From Chionoecetes opilio (lineage: Eukaryota > Arthropoda > Malacostraca > Decapoda > Majidae), in NCBI GenBank assembly GCA_016584305.1, contig JACEEZ010006417.1:177501-241500 (forward strand): 64,000 nucleotides of DNA, written 5' to 3'. The notes below the pieces were generated by a model that saw nothing but the letters and a program-made list of their open reading frames with translations, searched no databases and was not told the DNA's origin. This document shows positions 34,056-45,503 of the stretch, in pieces. The position numbers were made by a program, and so were the translations under genes. The number at the start of each line of letters is the position of its first letter. Position 1 is the stretch's first letter.

Positions 34056-36488
34056 TGTGGCGGTGCCCCCGCCCCCCTGTGGCGACGCCCCATGGGTGTG
34101 TGCAGGGTGCCCCCGCCCCCCTGTGGCCACGCCCCATGGGTGTGGGCAGGGTGCCCCCGCCCCCCTGTGGCGATGCCCCATAGCTGTGTGAAGGGTGCCC
34201 CCGCCCCCCTGTGGCGACGCCCCATGGGAGTGTGAAGGGTGCCCCCGCCCCCCTGTGGCCACCCTCCATGGGTGTGTGAAGGGTGCCCCCGCCCCCCTGT
34301 GGAGACGCCCCATGGGTGTGTGAAGGGTGCCCCCGCCCCCCTGTGGCGACGCCCCATGGGTGTGTGAAGGGTGCCCCCGCCCCCCTGTGGCTACGCCCAT
34401 GGGTGTGTGAAGGGTGCCCCCGCCCCCCTGTGGCCACGCCCCATGGGTGTGTGAAGGGTGCCCCACCCCCCTGTGGCGACGTCCCATGGATGTGTGAAGG
34501 GTGCCCCCGCCCCCCTGTGGCCACGCCCCATGGGTGTGAAGGGTGCCCCCGCCCCCGTGGCCACGCCCCATGGGTGTGTGAAGGGTGCCCCCGCCCCCCT
34601 GTGGCCACGCCCCATGGGTGTGTGAAGGGTGCCCACGCCCCATGGGTGTGTGAAGGGTGCCCCCGCCCCCCTGTGGCGACGCCCCATGGGTGTGTGAAGG
34701 GTGCCCCCGCCCCCCTGTGGCGACGCCCTATGGGTGTGTGAAGGGTGCCCCGCCCCCCTGTGGCCACGCCCCATGGGTGTGTGAAGGGTGCCCCCGCCCC
34801 CCTGTGGCGACGCCCCATGGGTGTGTGAAGGGTGCCCCCGCCCCCCTGTGGCCACGCCCCATGGGTGTGTGAAGGGTGCCCCCGCCCCCCTGTGGCGACG
34901 CCCCATGGGTGTGTGAAGGGTGCCCCCGCCCCCCTGTGTCGAAGTCCCATGGATGTGTGAAGGGTGCCCCCGCCCCCCTGTGGCGACGCCCCATGGGTGT
35001 GTGAAGGGTGCCCCCGCCACCCTGTGGCGACGCCCCATGGTTGTGTGAAGGGTGCCCCCGCCCCCCTGTGGCGACGCCCCATGGGTGTGTGAAGGGTGCC
35101 CCCGCCCCCCTGTGGCGACGCCCCATGGGTGTGTGAAGGGTGCCCCCGCCCCCCTGTGTCGACGCCCCATGGGTGTGTGAAGGGTGCCCCCGCCCCCCTG
35201 TGGCGACGCCCCATGGGTGTGTGAAGGGTGCCCCCGCCCCCCTGTGGCGACGCCCCATGGGTGTGTGAAGGGTGCCCCCGCCCCCCTGTGGCGACGCCCC
35301 ATGGGTGTGTGAAGGGTGCCCCCGCCCCCCTGTGGCGACGCCCCATGGGTGTGAAGGGTGCCCCCGCCCCCCTGTGGCGACGCCCCATGGGTGTGTGAAG
35401 GGTGCCCCCGCCCCCCTGTGGCGACGCCCTATGGGTGTGTGAAGGGTGCCCCCGCCCCCCTGTGGCCACGCCCCATGGGTGTGTGAAGGGTGCCCCCGCC
35501 CCCCTGTGTCGACGTCCCATGGATGTGTGAAGCGTGCCCCCGCCCCCCTGTGGCGACGCCCCATGGGTGTGTGAAGGGTGCCCCCGCCCCCCTGTGGCGA
35601 CGCCCCATGGGTGTGTGAAGGGTGCCCCCGCCCCCCTGTGGCGACGCCCCATGGGTGTGTGAAGGGTGCCCCCGCCCCCCTGTGGCGACGCCCCATGGGT
35701 GTGTGAAGGGTGCCCCCGCCCCCTGTGGCCACGCCCCATGGGTGTGTGAAGGGTGCCCCCGCCCCCCTGTGGCCACGCCCCATGGGTGTGTGAAGGGTGC
35801 CCCCGCCCCCCTGTGGCGACGCCCCATGGGTGTGTGAAGGGTGCCCCCGCCCCCTGTGGCGACGCCCCATGGGTGTGTGAAGGGTGCCCCCGCCCCCCTG
35901 TGGCGACGCCCCATGGGTGTGTGAAGGGTGCCCCCGCCCCCCTGTGGCCACGCCCCATGGGTGTGTGAAGGGTGCCCCCGCCCCCCTGTGGCCACGCCCC
36001 ATGGGTGTGTGAAGGGTGCCCCCGCCCCCCTGTGGCCACGCCCCATGGGTGTGTGAAGGGTGCCCCCGCCCCCCTGTGGCGACGCCCCATGGGTGTGTGA
36101 AGGGTGCCCCCGCCCCCCTGTGGCGACGCCCCATGGGTGTGTGAAGGGTGCCCCCGCCCCCCTGTGGCGACGCCCCATGGGTGTGAAGGGTGCCCCCGCC
36201 CCCCTGTGGCGACGCCCCATGGGTGTGTGAAGGGTGCCCCCGCCCCCCTGTGGCGACGCCCCATGGGTGTGAAGGGTGCCCCCGCCCCCCTGTGGCCACG
36301 CCCCATGGGTGTGTGAAGGGTGCCCCCGCCCCCCTGTGGCCACGCCCATGGGTGTGTAGGTGCCCGCCCCTGTGGCGACGCCATGGTGTGAAGGGTGCCC
36401 CCGCCCCCCTGTGGCGACGCCCCATGGGTGTGTGAAGGGTGCCCCCGCCCCCCTGTGGCGACGCCCCATGGGTGTGTGAAGGGTGTGG
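34056..36488. repeat. 44-bp GC-rich satellite (about 55 units)
   Basis: Unit GGGTGCCCCCGCCCCCCTGT, then GGCGACGCCCCATGGGTGTG and TGAA. Variants GTGGCCAC, GTGTCGAC and GTGGAGAC; left-edge units have TGTGCA for TGTGAA. The minus strand is strongly G-rich. Very long frames (up to 947 residues) cross it because repeats without stops stay open; I do not consider them genes. Confidence 0.96.
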
Positions 36489-37480
36489 CAGCAAGACGCC
36501 TAATAAGGGAGGAGGGACAGCCTACCTGGCAGCGGTTTGCGTGCTTCTGTTCCTGGTTGTGTGAGTGCCACTTAGTGGTTGTGTTGGTACAGTGGTGGGG
36601 GTGAGGGTGCCAGGCACTGCCAGGCTGCCTCCGGGCGTACACGGGGCACTGCTCAGGGCTGGGCTGGGCTGCCACGGGTTTCTGCACCTTGGTCTGGGTG
36701 TGGCGTGGCAACAAGCTGCGGCGGGTCTGGGTCAGGGTCTGCTGCTGGTCTGAGGAGAGAAGCCCCAAATGCAGGGTCAAGCTAAGATCGAGTTTGACTG
36801 AGAGTACAAAGTGATGGGGACGCATGCATGTGCTGCAGAGAGAGCAAGGAGGGGAAAATGAAACCCCTAGTTTTGCTTCTCTCCCAACAGACTACGTGTG
36901 TGGGAAAACGCCGGAGCCGAGGCTTCACCGAGGCCACTCCCAACTCAAGCTCTCCTCAAAGGGAGGGACGAGGCAACCCTTGTCCACCACCTCACCACCG
37001 AGGCACCGAGGCCTGGCAGGGCCATCAGCCCCTTGCACTGGCTTGCCTCACACACAGGTAGTCGTGGTCATGAACGCCCACCGTGTAGTGCCACACTCTC
37101 ACCTCCTCGCCCTGACCTTTGACCTGACCACCCTGCTGGCGTCCACCCCTCACGGCAACACGCTGGCCTCCGCCTCCCCTGTGCCCTCCTGAGCAAGACA
37201 GGTCAGCGGCCACGCCTGTGATAGCGTCATAGGACATCACCAGGGCTCATAGTGTTCCCCAGGGATCCTCGCAGCCCTTAACACCACCAAGAACCAAGGT
37301 AGGCAGTGTGGCTGGGCTGTATTACTAGCCGTGTAGCCAGGTAGGGTAATAATGGACGAGAGTTTCGCGGTCGTTTTCAGAGACACCAACTACTTTTTCT
37401 TGGCCTACAATAGGTGCTTGTTCTAATGGTGCTAGTTTTATTTTGCGCAAACCAAAAAAAAGAAAAAGTATATTTTGTGG
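36489..37480. other. Module spacer B (long copy) with exon-like segment
   Basis: Nearly identical to 58652-59655. An exon-like stretch runs 36891-37057: it follows CTTCTCTCCCAACAG and ends CAG before GTAGTC. Frames across it (for example from 36824, reading MHVLQREQGGENETPSFASL) match no family I know. The counterpart is 59060-59226, also 167 bp. Confidence 0.4.
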
Positions 37481-37523
37481 TTAAGGTCAGGTTAGGTTTC
37501 TTTAAAACCTGTAAGGTTAGGTT

Positions 37524-37554
<31 letters not shown>

Positions 37555-37560
37555 GGTTTG
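37481..37560. repeat. Collapsed TTAGG-containing 30-bp repeat plus T-run
   Basis: GGTTAGGTTTCTTTAAAACCTGTAAGG occurs once, then GGTTAGG and about 30 T. The other module copy has about 17 units here (59655-60175). Confidence 0.85.
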
Positions 37561-38032
37561 CGCAAAATAAAAATAGCACCATTAGAACAAGCACCTATTG
37601 TAGGCCAAGAAAAAGTAGTTGGTGTCTCTGAAAACGAACGTGAAACTCTCCTCCATTATTACCCCAGGTAGTATTAGGGACGCCACCGCTAGCTGAGGCG
37701 TCACTCGGCGGATGGCTGCTCAGGGTGGTGGGGTTCAGTCAGTTCGTACAAAAGTTGTTTCGTACACAAGTAGATTCGTAGACCTAAAACTTGTTTCGTA
37801 GTCTATATGAAACCATAGTTGTTTCGTACACTCAGCTCAGAGTTGAACTTGATTACTAGAGTTATGAAACGATACCAGGTATGTACGAAAAAAATAAAAA
37901 ACAGTGTACGAAACAACCAACAAAACCTGGGTACGAAACAACTTGTGTACGAAACTCCCTGTAACCGGTCAGGCTGCCTCCAGCGTGGGACTTCCATCTA
38001 TCCCTGGCTATTGAGCACCTAAGCGATACTAA
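37561..38032. other. Module spacer C (long copy)
   Basis: 37561-37660 is the inverse of 37370-37460 (CGCAAAATAAAAATAGCACC and onward), so the TTAGG repeat lies in the loop of a roughly 95-bp inverted repeat. The remainder has GTTTCGTACAC motifs in both orientations. No gene. Confidence 0.6.
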
Positions 38033-38527
38033 TAGCGTATTTTCGCGACCGCTCTGGCCCGGTCTGGACTGGGCTAGTCCCGGGCGGTCTCTGTTTTTGC
38101 GAGGCAGTCTAGAACGGTTCAGCCCAGTCCAGTCCGGTCCGACCCACATACCAGGACCACCTTGGACCAGTGTGGGGAGAACTGGCGCATGCGCACTACA
38201 GTCAGCGGGGAAGGCGACCAGGAGCTTCTCGTGCTGCTGATAAGACATGAAACACCATGATGGTCGACCATAAGACTAAAGTATCACAGGCGTGGTAGTT
38301 GTAAAGTCTTCAGCACAGGTTAAAAGGCGGACCACAAAAAGAATATTGACAAGATGGACGCCTGCCGCCTCCACAGTTCAGTTCAGTACCGCCCACTCCA
38401 TCCCCCAGCCAATAGGAACCACGAATGGGACGGGGCCAGTCTCGATGTATTTTCGCGACCATCAGTCCACCCTGACCCGGTCCGGACTGGACTGAACCAG
38501 GGCGGTGAACGTCACGAAAATGCGCTA
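38033..38527. mobile_element. Harbinger-like MITE, copy 3 (absent from the other module copy)
   Basis: TAGCGTATTTTCGCGACC to GTCACGAAAATGCGCTA, flanked by TAA (38030-38032 and 38528-38530). The other module copy at about 60694-60702 reads GATACTAAGCAGAAG without the element, a clean empty site with a 3-bp target duplication. Confidence 0.93.
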
Positions 38528-38576
38528 TAAGCAGAAGAGGTCACAAGAAGAAGAAGATACCGAGCCCACCCACTTC

Positions 38577-38784
38577 ACCCCTTGAGGCCCAGAACGTAAT
38601 TTCCATTGTAGTTTAGGTTAACCATTAGACGATTTTTAGTGAATATAAGCAATGTTTTATAGCTATGACCTGTTTAAGTCTCCTTGTCCACCAGTTTATT
38701 TGGTATATTTAGTCACACTTCGTAATTTTATGGCTAACAACAGACGATTTTATATAGCCAAGGAAAGATCTGGGCGTGAAGGGG
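38577..38784 (-). mobile_element. TTAA MITE, copy 5
   Basis: CCCCTTGAGGCCCAGAACG to GATCTGGGCGTGAAGGGG; the left TTAA is lost, the right is TTTA. The orthologous position is 60745-60951. Confidence 0.85.
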
Positions 38785-38985
38785 TTTAGTTGCAGAAACT
38801 GGTTCTCAAAACGTACGCCATTTCTGGACCTGCCATTCCATGTGCCTTGTTTCCTTGATCGCTTGCCGCTAAAATTCTACGCTAGAAAACTTTCCCGGCA
38901 TATTAGTATTTTTTTGGTAAATTTCCAGTTTGTGTCACCGGTTCACTTTGGTGGACGACACAATTTGTCTGGTGAGTTTTGATGT
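38785..38985. mobile_element. Remnant of the CACTTTGGTGGACGA MITE family next to the 30-bp array
   Basis: At 38942-38988, CACTTTGGTGGACGACACAA and GTTTTGATGTGTTTTGAAT match one end of the MITE at 45504-45833. The 30-bp array starts inside this similarity. Upstream sequence is unique. Confidence 0.65.
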
Positions 38986-41900
38986 GTTTTGAATTGATCA
39001 GTGAATTCGTCAGTTGTTTTGAATTGATCAGTGAATTCGTCAGTTGTTTTGAATTGATCAGTGAATTCATCAGTTGTTTTGAATTGATCAGTGAATTCAT
39101 CAGTTGTTTTGAATTGATCAGTGAATTCATCCGTTGTTTTGAATTGATCAGTGAATTCATCAGTTGTTTTGAATTGATCAGTGAATTCATCAGTTGTTTT
39201 GAATTGATCAGTGAATTCGTCAGTTGTTTTGAATTGATCAGTGAATTCATCCGTTGTTTTGAATTGATCAGTGAATTCATCCGTTGTTTTGAATTAATCA
39301 GTGAATTCATCAGTTGTTTTGAATTGATCAGTGAATTCATCAGTTGTTTTGAATTGATCAGTGAATTCATCCGTTGTTTTGAATTGATCAGTGAATTCAT
39401 CAGTTGTTTTGAATTAATCAGTGAATTCATCAGTTGTTTTGAATTGATCAGTGAATTCATCAGTTGTTTTGAATTGATCAGTGAATTCATCAGTTGTTTT
39501 GAATTGATCAGTGAATTCATCAGTTGTTTTGAATTGATCAGTGAATTCATCCGTTGTTTTGAATTGATCAGTGAATTCATCAGTTGTTTTGAATTAATCA
39601 GTGAATTCATCAGTTGTTTTGAATTGATCAGTGAATTCATCCGTTGTTTTGAATTGATCAGTGAATTCATCAGTTGTTTTGAATTGATCAGTGAATTCGT
39701 CAGTTGTTTTGAATTGATCAGTGAATTCATCCGTTGTTTTGAATTGATCAGTGAATTCATCCGTTGTTTTGAATTGATCAGTGAATTCATCAGTTGTTTT
39801 GAATTGATCAGTGAATTCATCAGTTGTTTTGAATTGATCAGTGAATTCATCCGTTGTTTTGAATTGATCAGTGAATTCATCCGTTGTTTTGAATTGATCA
39901 GTGAATTCATCCGTTGTTTTGAATTGATCAGTGAATTCATCCGTTGTTTTGAATTGATCAGTGAATTCATCAGTTGTTTTGAATTGATCAGTGAATTCGT
40001 CAGTTGTTTTGAATTGATCAGTGAATTCATCTGTTGTTTTGAATTGATCAGTGAATTCATCCGTTGTTTTGAATTAATCAGTGAATTCATCCGTTGTTTT
40101 GAATTGATCAGTGAATTCATCAGTTGTTTTGAATTGATCAGTGAATTCGTCAGTTGTTTTGAATTAATCAGTGAATTCATCAGTTGTTTTGAATTGATCA
40201 GTGAATTCATCAGATGTTTTGAATTGATCAGTGAATTCATCAGTTGTTTTGAATTGATCAGTGAATTCATCAGATGTTTTGAATTGATCAGTGAATTCAT
40301 CAGTTGTTTTGAATTGATCAGTGAATTCATCCGTTGTTTTGAATTGATCAGTGAATTCATCAGTTGTTTTGAATTGATCAGTGAATTCATCAGTTGTTTT
40401 GAATTGATCAGTGAATTCATCAGATGTTTTGAATTGATCAGTGAATTCATCAGTTGTTTTGAATTGATCAGTGAATTCATCCGTTGTTTTGAATTGATCA
40501 GTGAATTCATCAGATGTTTTGAATTGATCAGTGAATTCATCAGTTGTTTTGAATTGATCAGTGAATTCATCAGATGTTTTGAATTGATCAGTGAATTCAT
40601 CAGTTGTTTTGAATTGATCAGTGAATTCATCCGTTGTTTTGAATTGATCAGTGAATTCATCAGATGTTTTGAATTGATCAGTGAATTCATCAGTTGTTTT
40701 GAATTGATCAGTGAATTCATCCGTTGTTTTGAATTGATCAGTGAATTCATCAGTTGTTTTGAATTGATCAGTGAATTCATCCGTTGTTTTGAATTGATCA
40801 GTGAATTCATCCGTTGTTTTGAATTAATCAGTGAATTCATCCGTTGTTTTGAATTGATCAGTGAATTCATCAGATGTTTTGAATTGATCAGTGAATTCAT
40901 CCGTTGTTTTGAATTGATCAGTGAATTCATCCGTTGTTTTGAATTGATCAGTGAATTCATCAGTTGTTTTGAATTGATCAGTGAATTCATCCGTTGTTTT
41001 GAATTGATCAGTGAATTCATCAGTTGTTTTGAATTGATCAGTGAATTCATCCGTTGTTTTGAATTGATCAGTGAATTCATCAGATGTTTTGAATTGATCA
41101 GTGAATTCATCAGTTGTTTTGAATTGATCAGTGAATTCATCAGATGTTTTGAATTGATCAGTGAATTCATCAGTTGTTTTGAATTGATCAGTGAATTCAT
41201 CCGTTGTTTTGAATTGATCAGTGAATTCATCAGTTGTTTTGAATTGATCAGTGAATTCATCCGTTGTTTTGAATTGATCAGTGAATTCATCAGATGTTTT
41301 GAATTGATCAGTGAATTCCATCAGTTGTTTTGAATTGATCAGTGAATTCATCAGTTGTTTTGAATTGATCAGTGAATCATCAGTTGTTTTGAATTGATCA
41401 GTGAATTCATCAGATGTTTTGAATTGATCAGTGAATTCATCAGATTTTTTGAATTGATCAGTGAATTCATCAGTTGTTTTGAATTGATCAGTGAATTCAT
41501 CAGTTGTTTTGAATTGATCAGTGAATTCATCAGTTGTTTTGAATTGATCAGTGAATTCATCAGTTGTTTTGAATTGATCAGTGAATTCATCTGTTGTTTT
41601 GAATTGATCAGTGAATTCATCCGTTGTTTTGAATTAATCAGTGAATTCATCCGTTGTTTTGAATTGATCAGTGAATTCATCAGTTGTTTTGAATTGATCA
41701 GTGAATTCGTCAGTTGTTTTGAATTAATCAGTGAATTCATCCGTTGTTTTGAATTAATCAGTGAATTCGTCAGTTGTTTTGAATTGATCAGTGAATTCAT
41801 CAGTTGTTTTGAATTGATCAGTGAATTCATCAGTTGTTTTGAATTGATCAGTTAATTCATCCGTTGTTTTGAATTAATCAGTGAATTCATCAGTTGTTTT

Positions 41901-43022
41901 GAATTGATCAGTGAATTCATCAGTTGTTTTGAATTGATCAGTGAATTCATCAGTTGTTTTGAATTGATCAGTGAATTCGTCAGTTGTTTTGAATTGATCA
42001 GTGAATTCATCAGTTGTTTTGAATTGATCAGTGAATTCATCCGTTGTTTTGAATTAATCAGTGAATTCGTCAGTTGTTTTGAATTGATCAGTGAATTCAT
42101 CCGTTGTTTTGAATTAATCAGTGAATTCGTCAGTTGTTTTGAATTGATCAGTGAATTCATCCGTTGTTTTGAATTAATCAGTGAATTCATCAGTTGTTTT
42201 GAATTGATCAGTGAATTCATCAGTTGTTTTGAATTGATCAGTGAATTCATCAGTTGTTTTGAATTGATCAGTGAATTCGTCAGTTTTGAATTGATCAGTG
42301 AATTCATCAGTTGTTTTGAATTGATCAGTGAATTCATCCGTTGTTTTGAATTAATCAGTGAATTCGTCAGTTGTTTTGAATTGATCAGTGAATTCATCCG
42401 TTGTTTTGAATTAATCAGTGAATTCATCCGTTGTTTTGAATTAATCAGTGAATTCGTCAGTTGTTTTGAATTGATCAGTGAATTCATCCGTTGTTTTGAA
42501 TTGATCAGTGAATTCATCCGTTGTTTTGAATTGATCAGTGAATTCATCAGTTGTTTTGAATTGATCAGTGAATTCATCCGTTGTTTTGAATTGATCAGTG
42601 AATTCATCCGTTGTTTTGAATTGATCAGTGAATTCATCCGTTGTTTTGAATTGATCAGTGAATTCATCCGTTGTTTTGAATTGATCAGTGAATTCATCAG
42701 TTGTTTTGAATTGATCAGTGAATTCATCCGTTGTTTTGAATTGATCAGTGAATTCATCCGTTGTTTTGAATTGATCAGTGAATTCGTCAGTTGTTTTGAA
42801 TTGATCAGTGAATTCATCAGTTGTTTTGAATTGATCAGTGAATTCATCAGTTGTTTTGAATTGATCAGTGAATTCGTCAGTTGTTTTGAATTGATCAGTG
42901 AATTCATCCGTTGTTTTGAATTGATCAGTGAATTCGTCAGTTGTTTTGAATTAATCAGTGAATTCATCCGTTGTTTTGAATTGATCAGTGAATTCGTCAG
43001 TTGTTTTGAATTAATCAGTGAC
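38986..43022. repeat. 30-bp satellite (about 134 units)
   Basis: Unit GAATTGATCAGTGAATTCAT plus CAGTTGTTTT, with EcoRI and BclI palindromes. Variants: CCGTTG, CAGATG, GTCAG and AATTAATC. CAGATG units occur only at about 40210-41430. One unit is shortened near 42280. As 30 is a multiple of three, frames of up to 795 residues stay open; these are artefacts. Confidence 0.97.
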
Positions 43023-43305
43023 ATCTGATCAGTTTATGATACTCGCGGGTGTCTCTGTTCCCTAACCCCCGCGAGCACGAAGGGCTTATTGGACTAACCT
43101 AACCTCAATATAACCTAACCTAACCTGGTAGAATCCTAGCGTCCGATATGTGTCAAGTTCGACCTCGAGCTTGACAGACGACCTACAAAGCGATAATAAG
43201 CAGAAAAGGTCACAAGAAGAAGAAGAAAGGAGGTCTCGCTAGGAGGTTATTGGTAAGGTTAGGTTAGGTTAGTAATATTTTTTGGGTTTTGTCCATGAAG
43301 ATTAG
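43023..43305. other. TIR remnant and TTAGG motifs between satellites
   Basis: A pogo-like right end (CTCGCGGGTGTCTCTGTTCC to GGGCTTATTGGAC) lies at about 43042-43094. TAACCTAACC (TTAGG-type) motifs follow at 43096-43126 and 43252-43272. GATAATAAGCAGAAAAGGTC at 43192 resembles 38523. Confidence 0.7.
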
Positions 43306-44889
43306 CGGTCCACCGAAATATGCCAAAACCCCAGGTTTTGGCATACTTTATGCCAAAACCCCAGGTTTTGGCATACTTTATGCCAAAACCCCAGGTTTTG
43401 GCATACTTTATGCCAAAACCCCAGGTTTTGGCATACTTTATGCCAAAACCCCAGGTTTTGGCATATTTTATGCCAAAACACCAGGTTTTGGTATACTTTA
43501 TGCCAAAACCCCAGGTTTTGGTATACTTTATGCCAAAACCCCAGGTTTTGGCATATTTTATGCCAAAACCCCAGGTTTTGGTATATTTTATGCCAAAACC
43601 CCAGGTTTTGGCATACTTTATGCCAAAACCCCAGGTTTTGGTATACTTTATGCCAAAACCCCAGGTTTTGGCATACTTTATGCCAAAACCCCAGGTTTTG
43701 GTATACTTTATGCCAAAACCCCAGGTTTTGGTATACTTTATGCCAAAACCCCAGGTTTTGGTATACTTTATGCCAAAACCCCAGGTTTTGGTATACTTTA
43801 TGCCAAAACCCCAGGTTTTGGTATACTTTATGCCAAAACCCCAGGTTTTGGCATAAAGTAATCCAAAACCTTTGGCCCAATCAAAATCCTTTCTGAGCGC
43901 CATCTGGCGAGGACAATGCAACCCTCAGAATTTATTACAAAACCTGTTCAATGCTAAATAAATATATATCAAAGTATATACCTCGATCTACCAGGAAAAA
44001 TAGCACATACACTTTTTATTCTTATATATACAAAAACCAAGAATATTGTTATGCCAAAACCCTCAGAATTTATGCCAAAACCCTCAGAAGTTATGCCAAA
44101 ACCCTCAGAAGTTATGCCAAAACCCTCAGAAGTTATGCCAAAACCCTCAGAAGTTATCCCAAAACCCTCAGAAGTTATGCCAAAACCCTCAGAATTTATG
44201 CCAAAACCCTCAGAAGTTATGCCAAAACCCTCAGAAGTTATGCCAAAACCCTCAGAAGTTATGCCAAAACCCTCAGAAGTTATGCCAAAACCCTCAGAAG
44301 TTATGCCAAAACCCTCAGAATGTATTGCAAAACCTGTTCCATGATAAATAAATATATATCAAAGTAGTATATACCTCGATCTACCAGGAAAATTAGCATA
44401 TAAACTTGTTATTCTTATATACAAAAACCATGAATATTGTTATGCCAAATGGCAATGGTTATCATGGAACAGGTTTTGCAATAACTTGTGAGGGTTTTGG
44501 CATAGCAATATTCTTGGTTTTTGTATATATAAGAATTTCAAATTTATATGCTATTTTTCCTGGTAGATCGAGGTATATATTTTGATATATATTTATTTAG
44601 CATGGAACAGGTTTTGTAATAAATTCTGAGGGTTGCATTGTCCTCGCCAGATGGCGCTCAGAAAGGTTTTTGATTGGGCCAAAGGTTTTTGATTACTTTA
44701 TGCCAAAACCTGGGGTTTTGGCATTAAGTATACCAAAACCTGGGGTTTTGGCATAAAGTATACCAAAACCTGGGGTTTTGGCATAAAGTATACCAAAACC
44801 TGGGGTTTTGGCATAAAGTATGCCAAAACCTGGGGTTTTGGCATAAAGTATGCCAAAACCTGGGGTTTTGGCATATTTCGGTGGACCCG
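43306..44889. mobile_element. Foldback-type element with 30-bp palindromic arrays as arms (long copy)
   Basis: Ends CGGTCCACCGAAATATGCC and its inverse, flanked by the direct repeat AGATTAG (43299-43305, 44890-44896). The left arm has about 18 and the right arm about 6 units of TGCCAAAACCCCAGGTTTTG plus GCATACTTTA in opposite orientation. Further inside, inverted copies of a unique stretch (GAGCGCCATCTGGCGAGGAC) and AT-rich parts surround a 21-bp array. It resembles Drosophila Foldback/Galileo elements in architecture (tandem-repeat arms; 7-bp duplication as in Galileo). No transposase. Confidence 0.8.
44045..44330. repeat. 21-bp array in the foldback core (about 13 units)
   Basis: Unit ATGCCAAAACCCTCAGAAGT plus T. 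It shares ATGCCAAAACC with the 30-bp arm repeat, so the two probably have a common origin. Confidence 0.93.
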
Positions 44890-44896
44890 AGATTAG

Positions 44897-45010
44897 GGGG
44901 GGAAGGGGGCACCTCTCCCCTACTATAATTACGTTTTAGAGGTACTGTCTGAAGGGATCTGTGAAGGTCTGGAGAATAAAAGCCCACTAATAAGGGCGAG
45001 AAAGGACTAG
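44897..45010. repeat. Dispersed repeat segment (copy 1)
   Basis: GGGGGCACCTCTCCCCTACT to GCCCACTAATAAGGGCG is the inverse of 48412-48520 with about 80 percent similarity. Family unknown. Confidence 0.6.
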
Positions 45011-45213
45011 AATTTTACCCACTTTTCTTCTACAACGTGTTTGTGTCCAGGGCTTACTAAGAGTCACGGGTGCAGTGCAAGATATTAGCAGCGGCGGGCT
45101 GTGGACGGTAGACGGGGAGACAAAGACGGCCGGGCAGTGAAGCACAAGCAGATAAAGACCAGAGTAACAATTATAATGAAGCATAGAAAGAAAGAGAGAG
45201 AGAAAAATAAAAC
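45011..45213. other. Unique spacer
   Basis: No feature recognised. Confidence 0.4.
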
Positions 45214-45493
45214 AGACAGATACACAGAGACAGACAGACAGACAGATACACAGACAGACAGACAGACAGATACACACAGACAGACAGACAGACAGACAGA
45301 TACACACAGACAGACAGACAGACAGACAGATACACAGAGACAGACAGACAGACAGATACACAGAGACAGACAGACAGACAGATACACAGACAGACAGACA
45401 GACAGATACACACAGACAGACAGACAGACAGACAGATACACACAGACAGACAGACAGACAGACAGATACACAGAGACAGACAGACAGACAGAA
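45214..45493. repeat. (CAGA)n with ATACACAGA interruptions
   Basis: CAGACAGACAGACAGATACA repeats with higher-order units of about 20-30 bp. Sixty-residue-plus frames here are artefacts. Confidence 0.95.
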
Positions 45494-45503
45494 TAGGTAT
45501 TAG

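Larger units (their letters stand above)
30728..44960. repeat. Duplicated module, long copy
   Basis: In order: 47-bp array, zinc-finger gene (-), spacer, 44-bp GC satellite, spacer with exon-like segment, Harbinger-like MITE, TTAA MITE, 30-bp satellite, TIR end, foldback element. The same order and nearly the same sequence recur at 55226-64000 without the Harbinger-like MITE and with shorter arrays. The spacers look about 98-99 percent identical by eye, so the duplication is recent. Confidence 0.9.

Noticed and set aside
33982..36825. 947-residue frame on the minus strand (and many overlapping frames) in the 44-bp satellite
   Set aside because: The frame is open because the repeat lacks stops in all frames; the peptide only repeats in step with the 44-bp unit and the two module copies keep no common frame.
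38903..41290. Frames of about 790 residues on both strands in the 30-bp satellite (MNSLINSKQ and CFELISEFI repeats)
   Set aside because: 30 is a multiple of three, so absence of a stop in one unit keeps every unit open. Open on both strands and interrupted where a unit loses a base.
38986..43022. CRISPR-like or centromeric array
   Set aside because: No spacers. A centromeric role cannot be inferred from a 4-kb array of 30-bp units with genes nearby.
45101..45496. Protein-coding frame of TDRQTDRQ repeats
   Set aside because: Translation of a (CAGA)n microsatellite.
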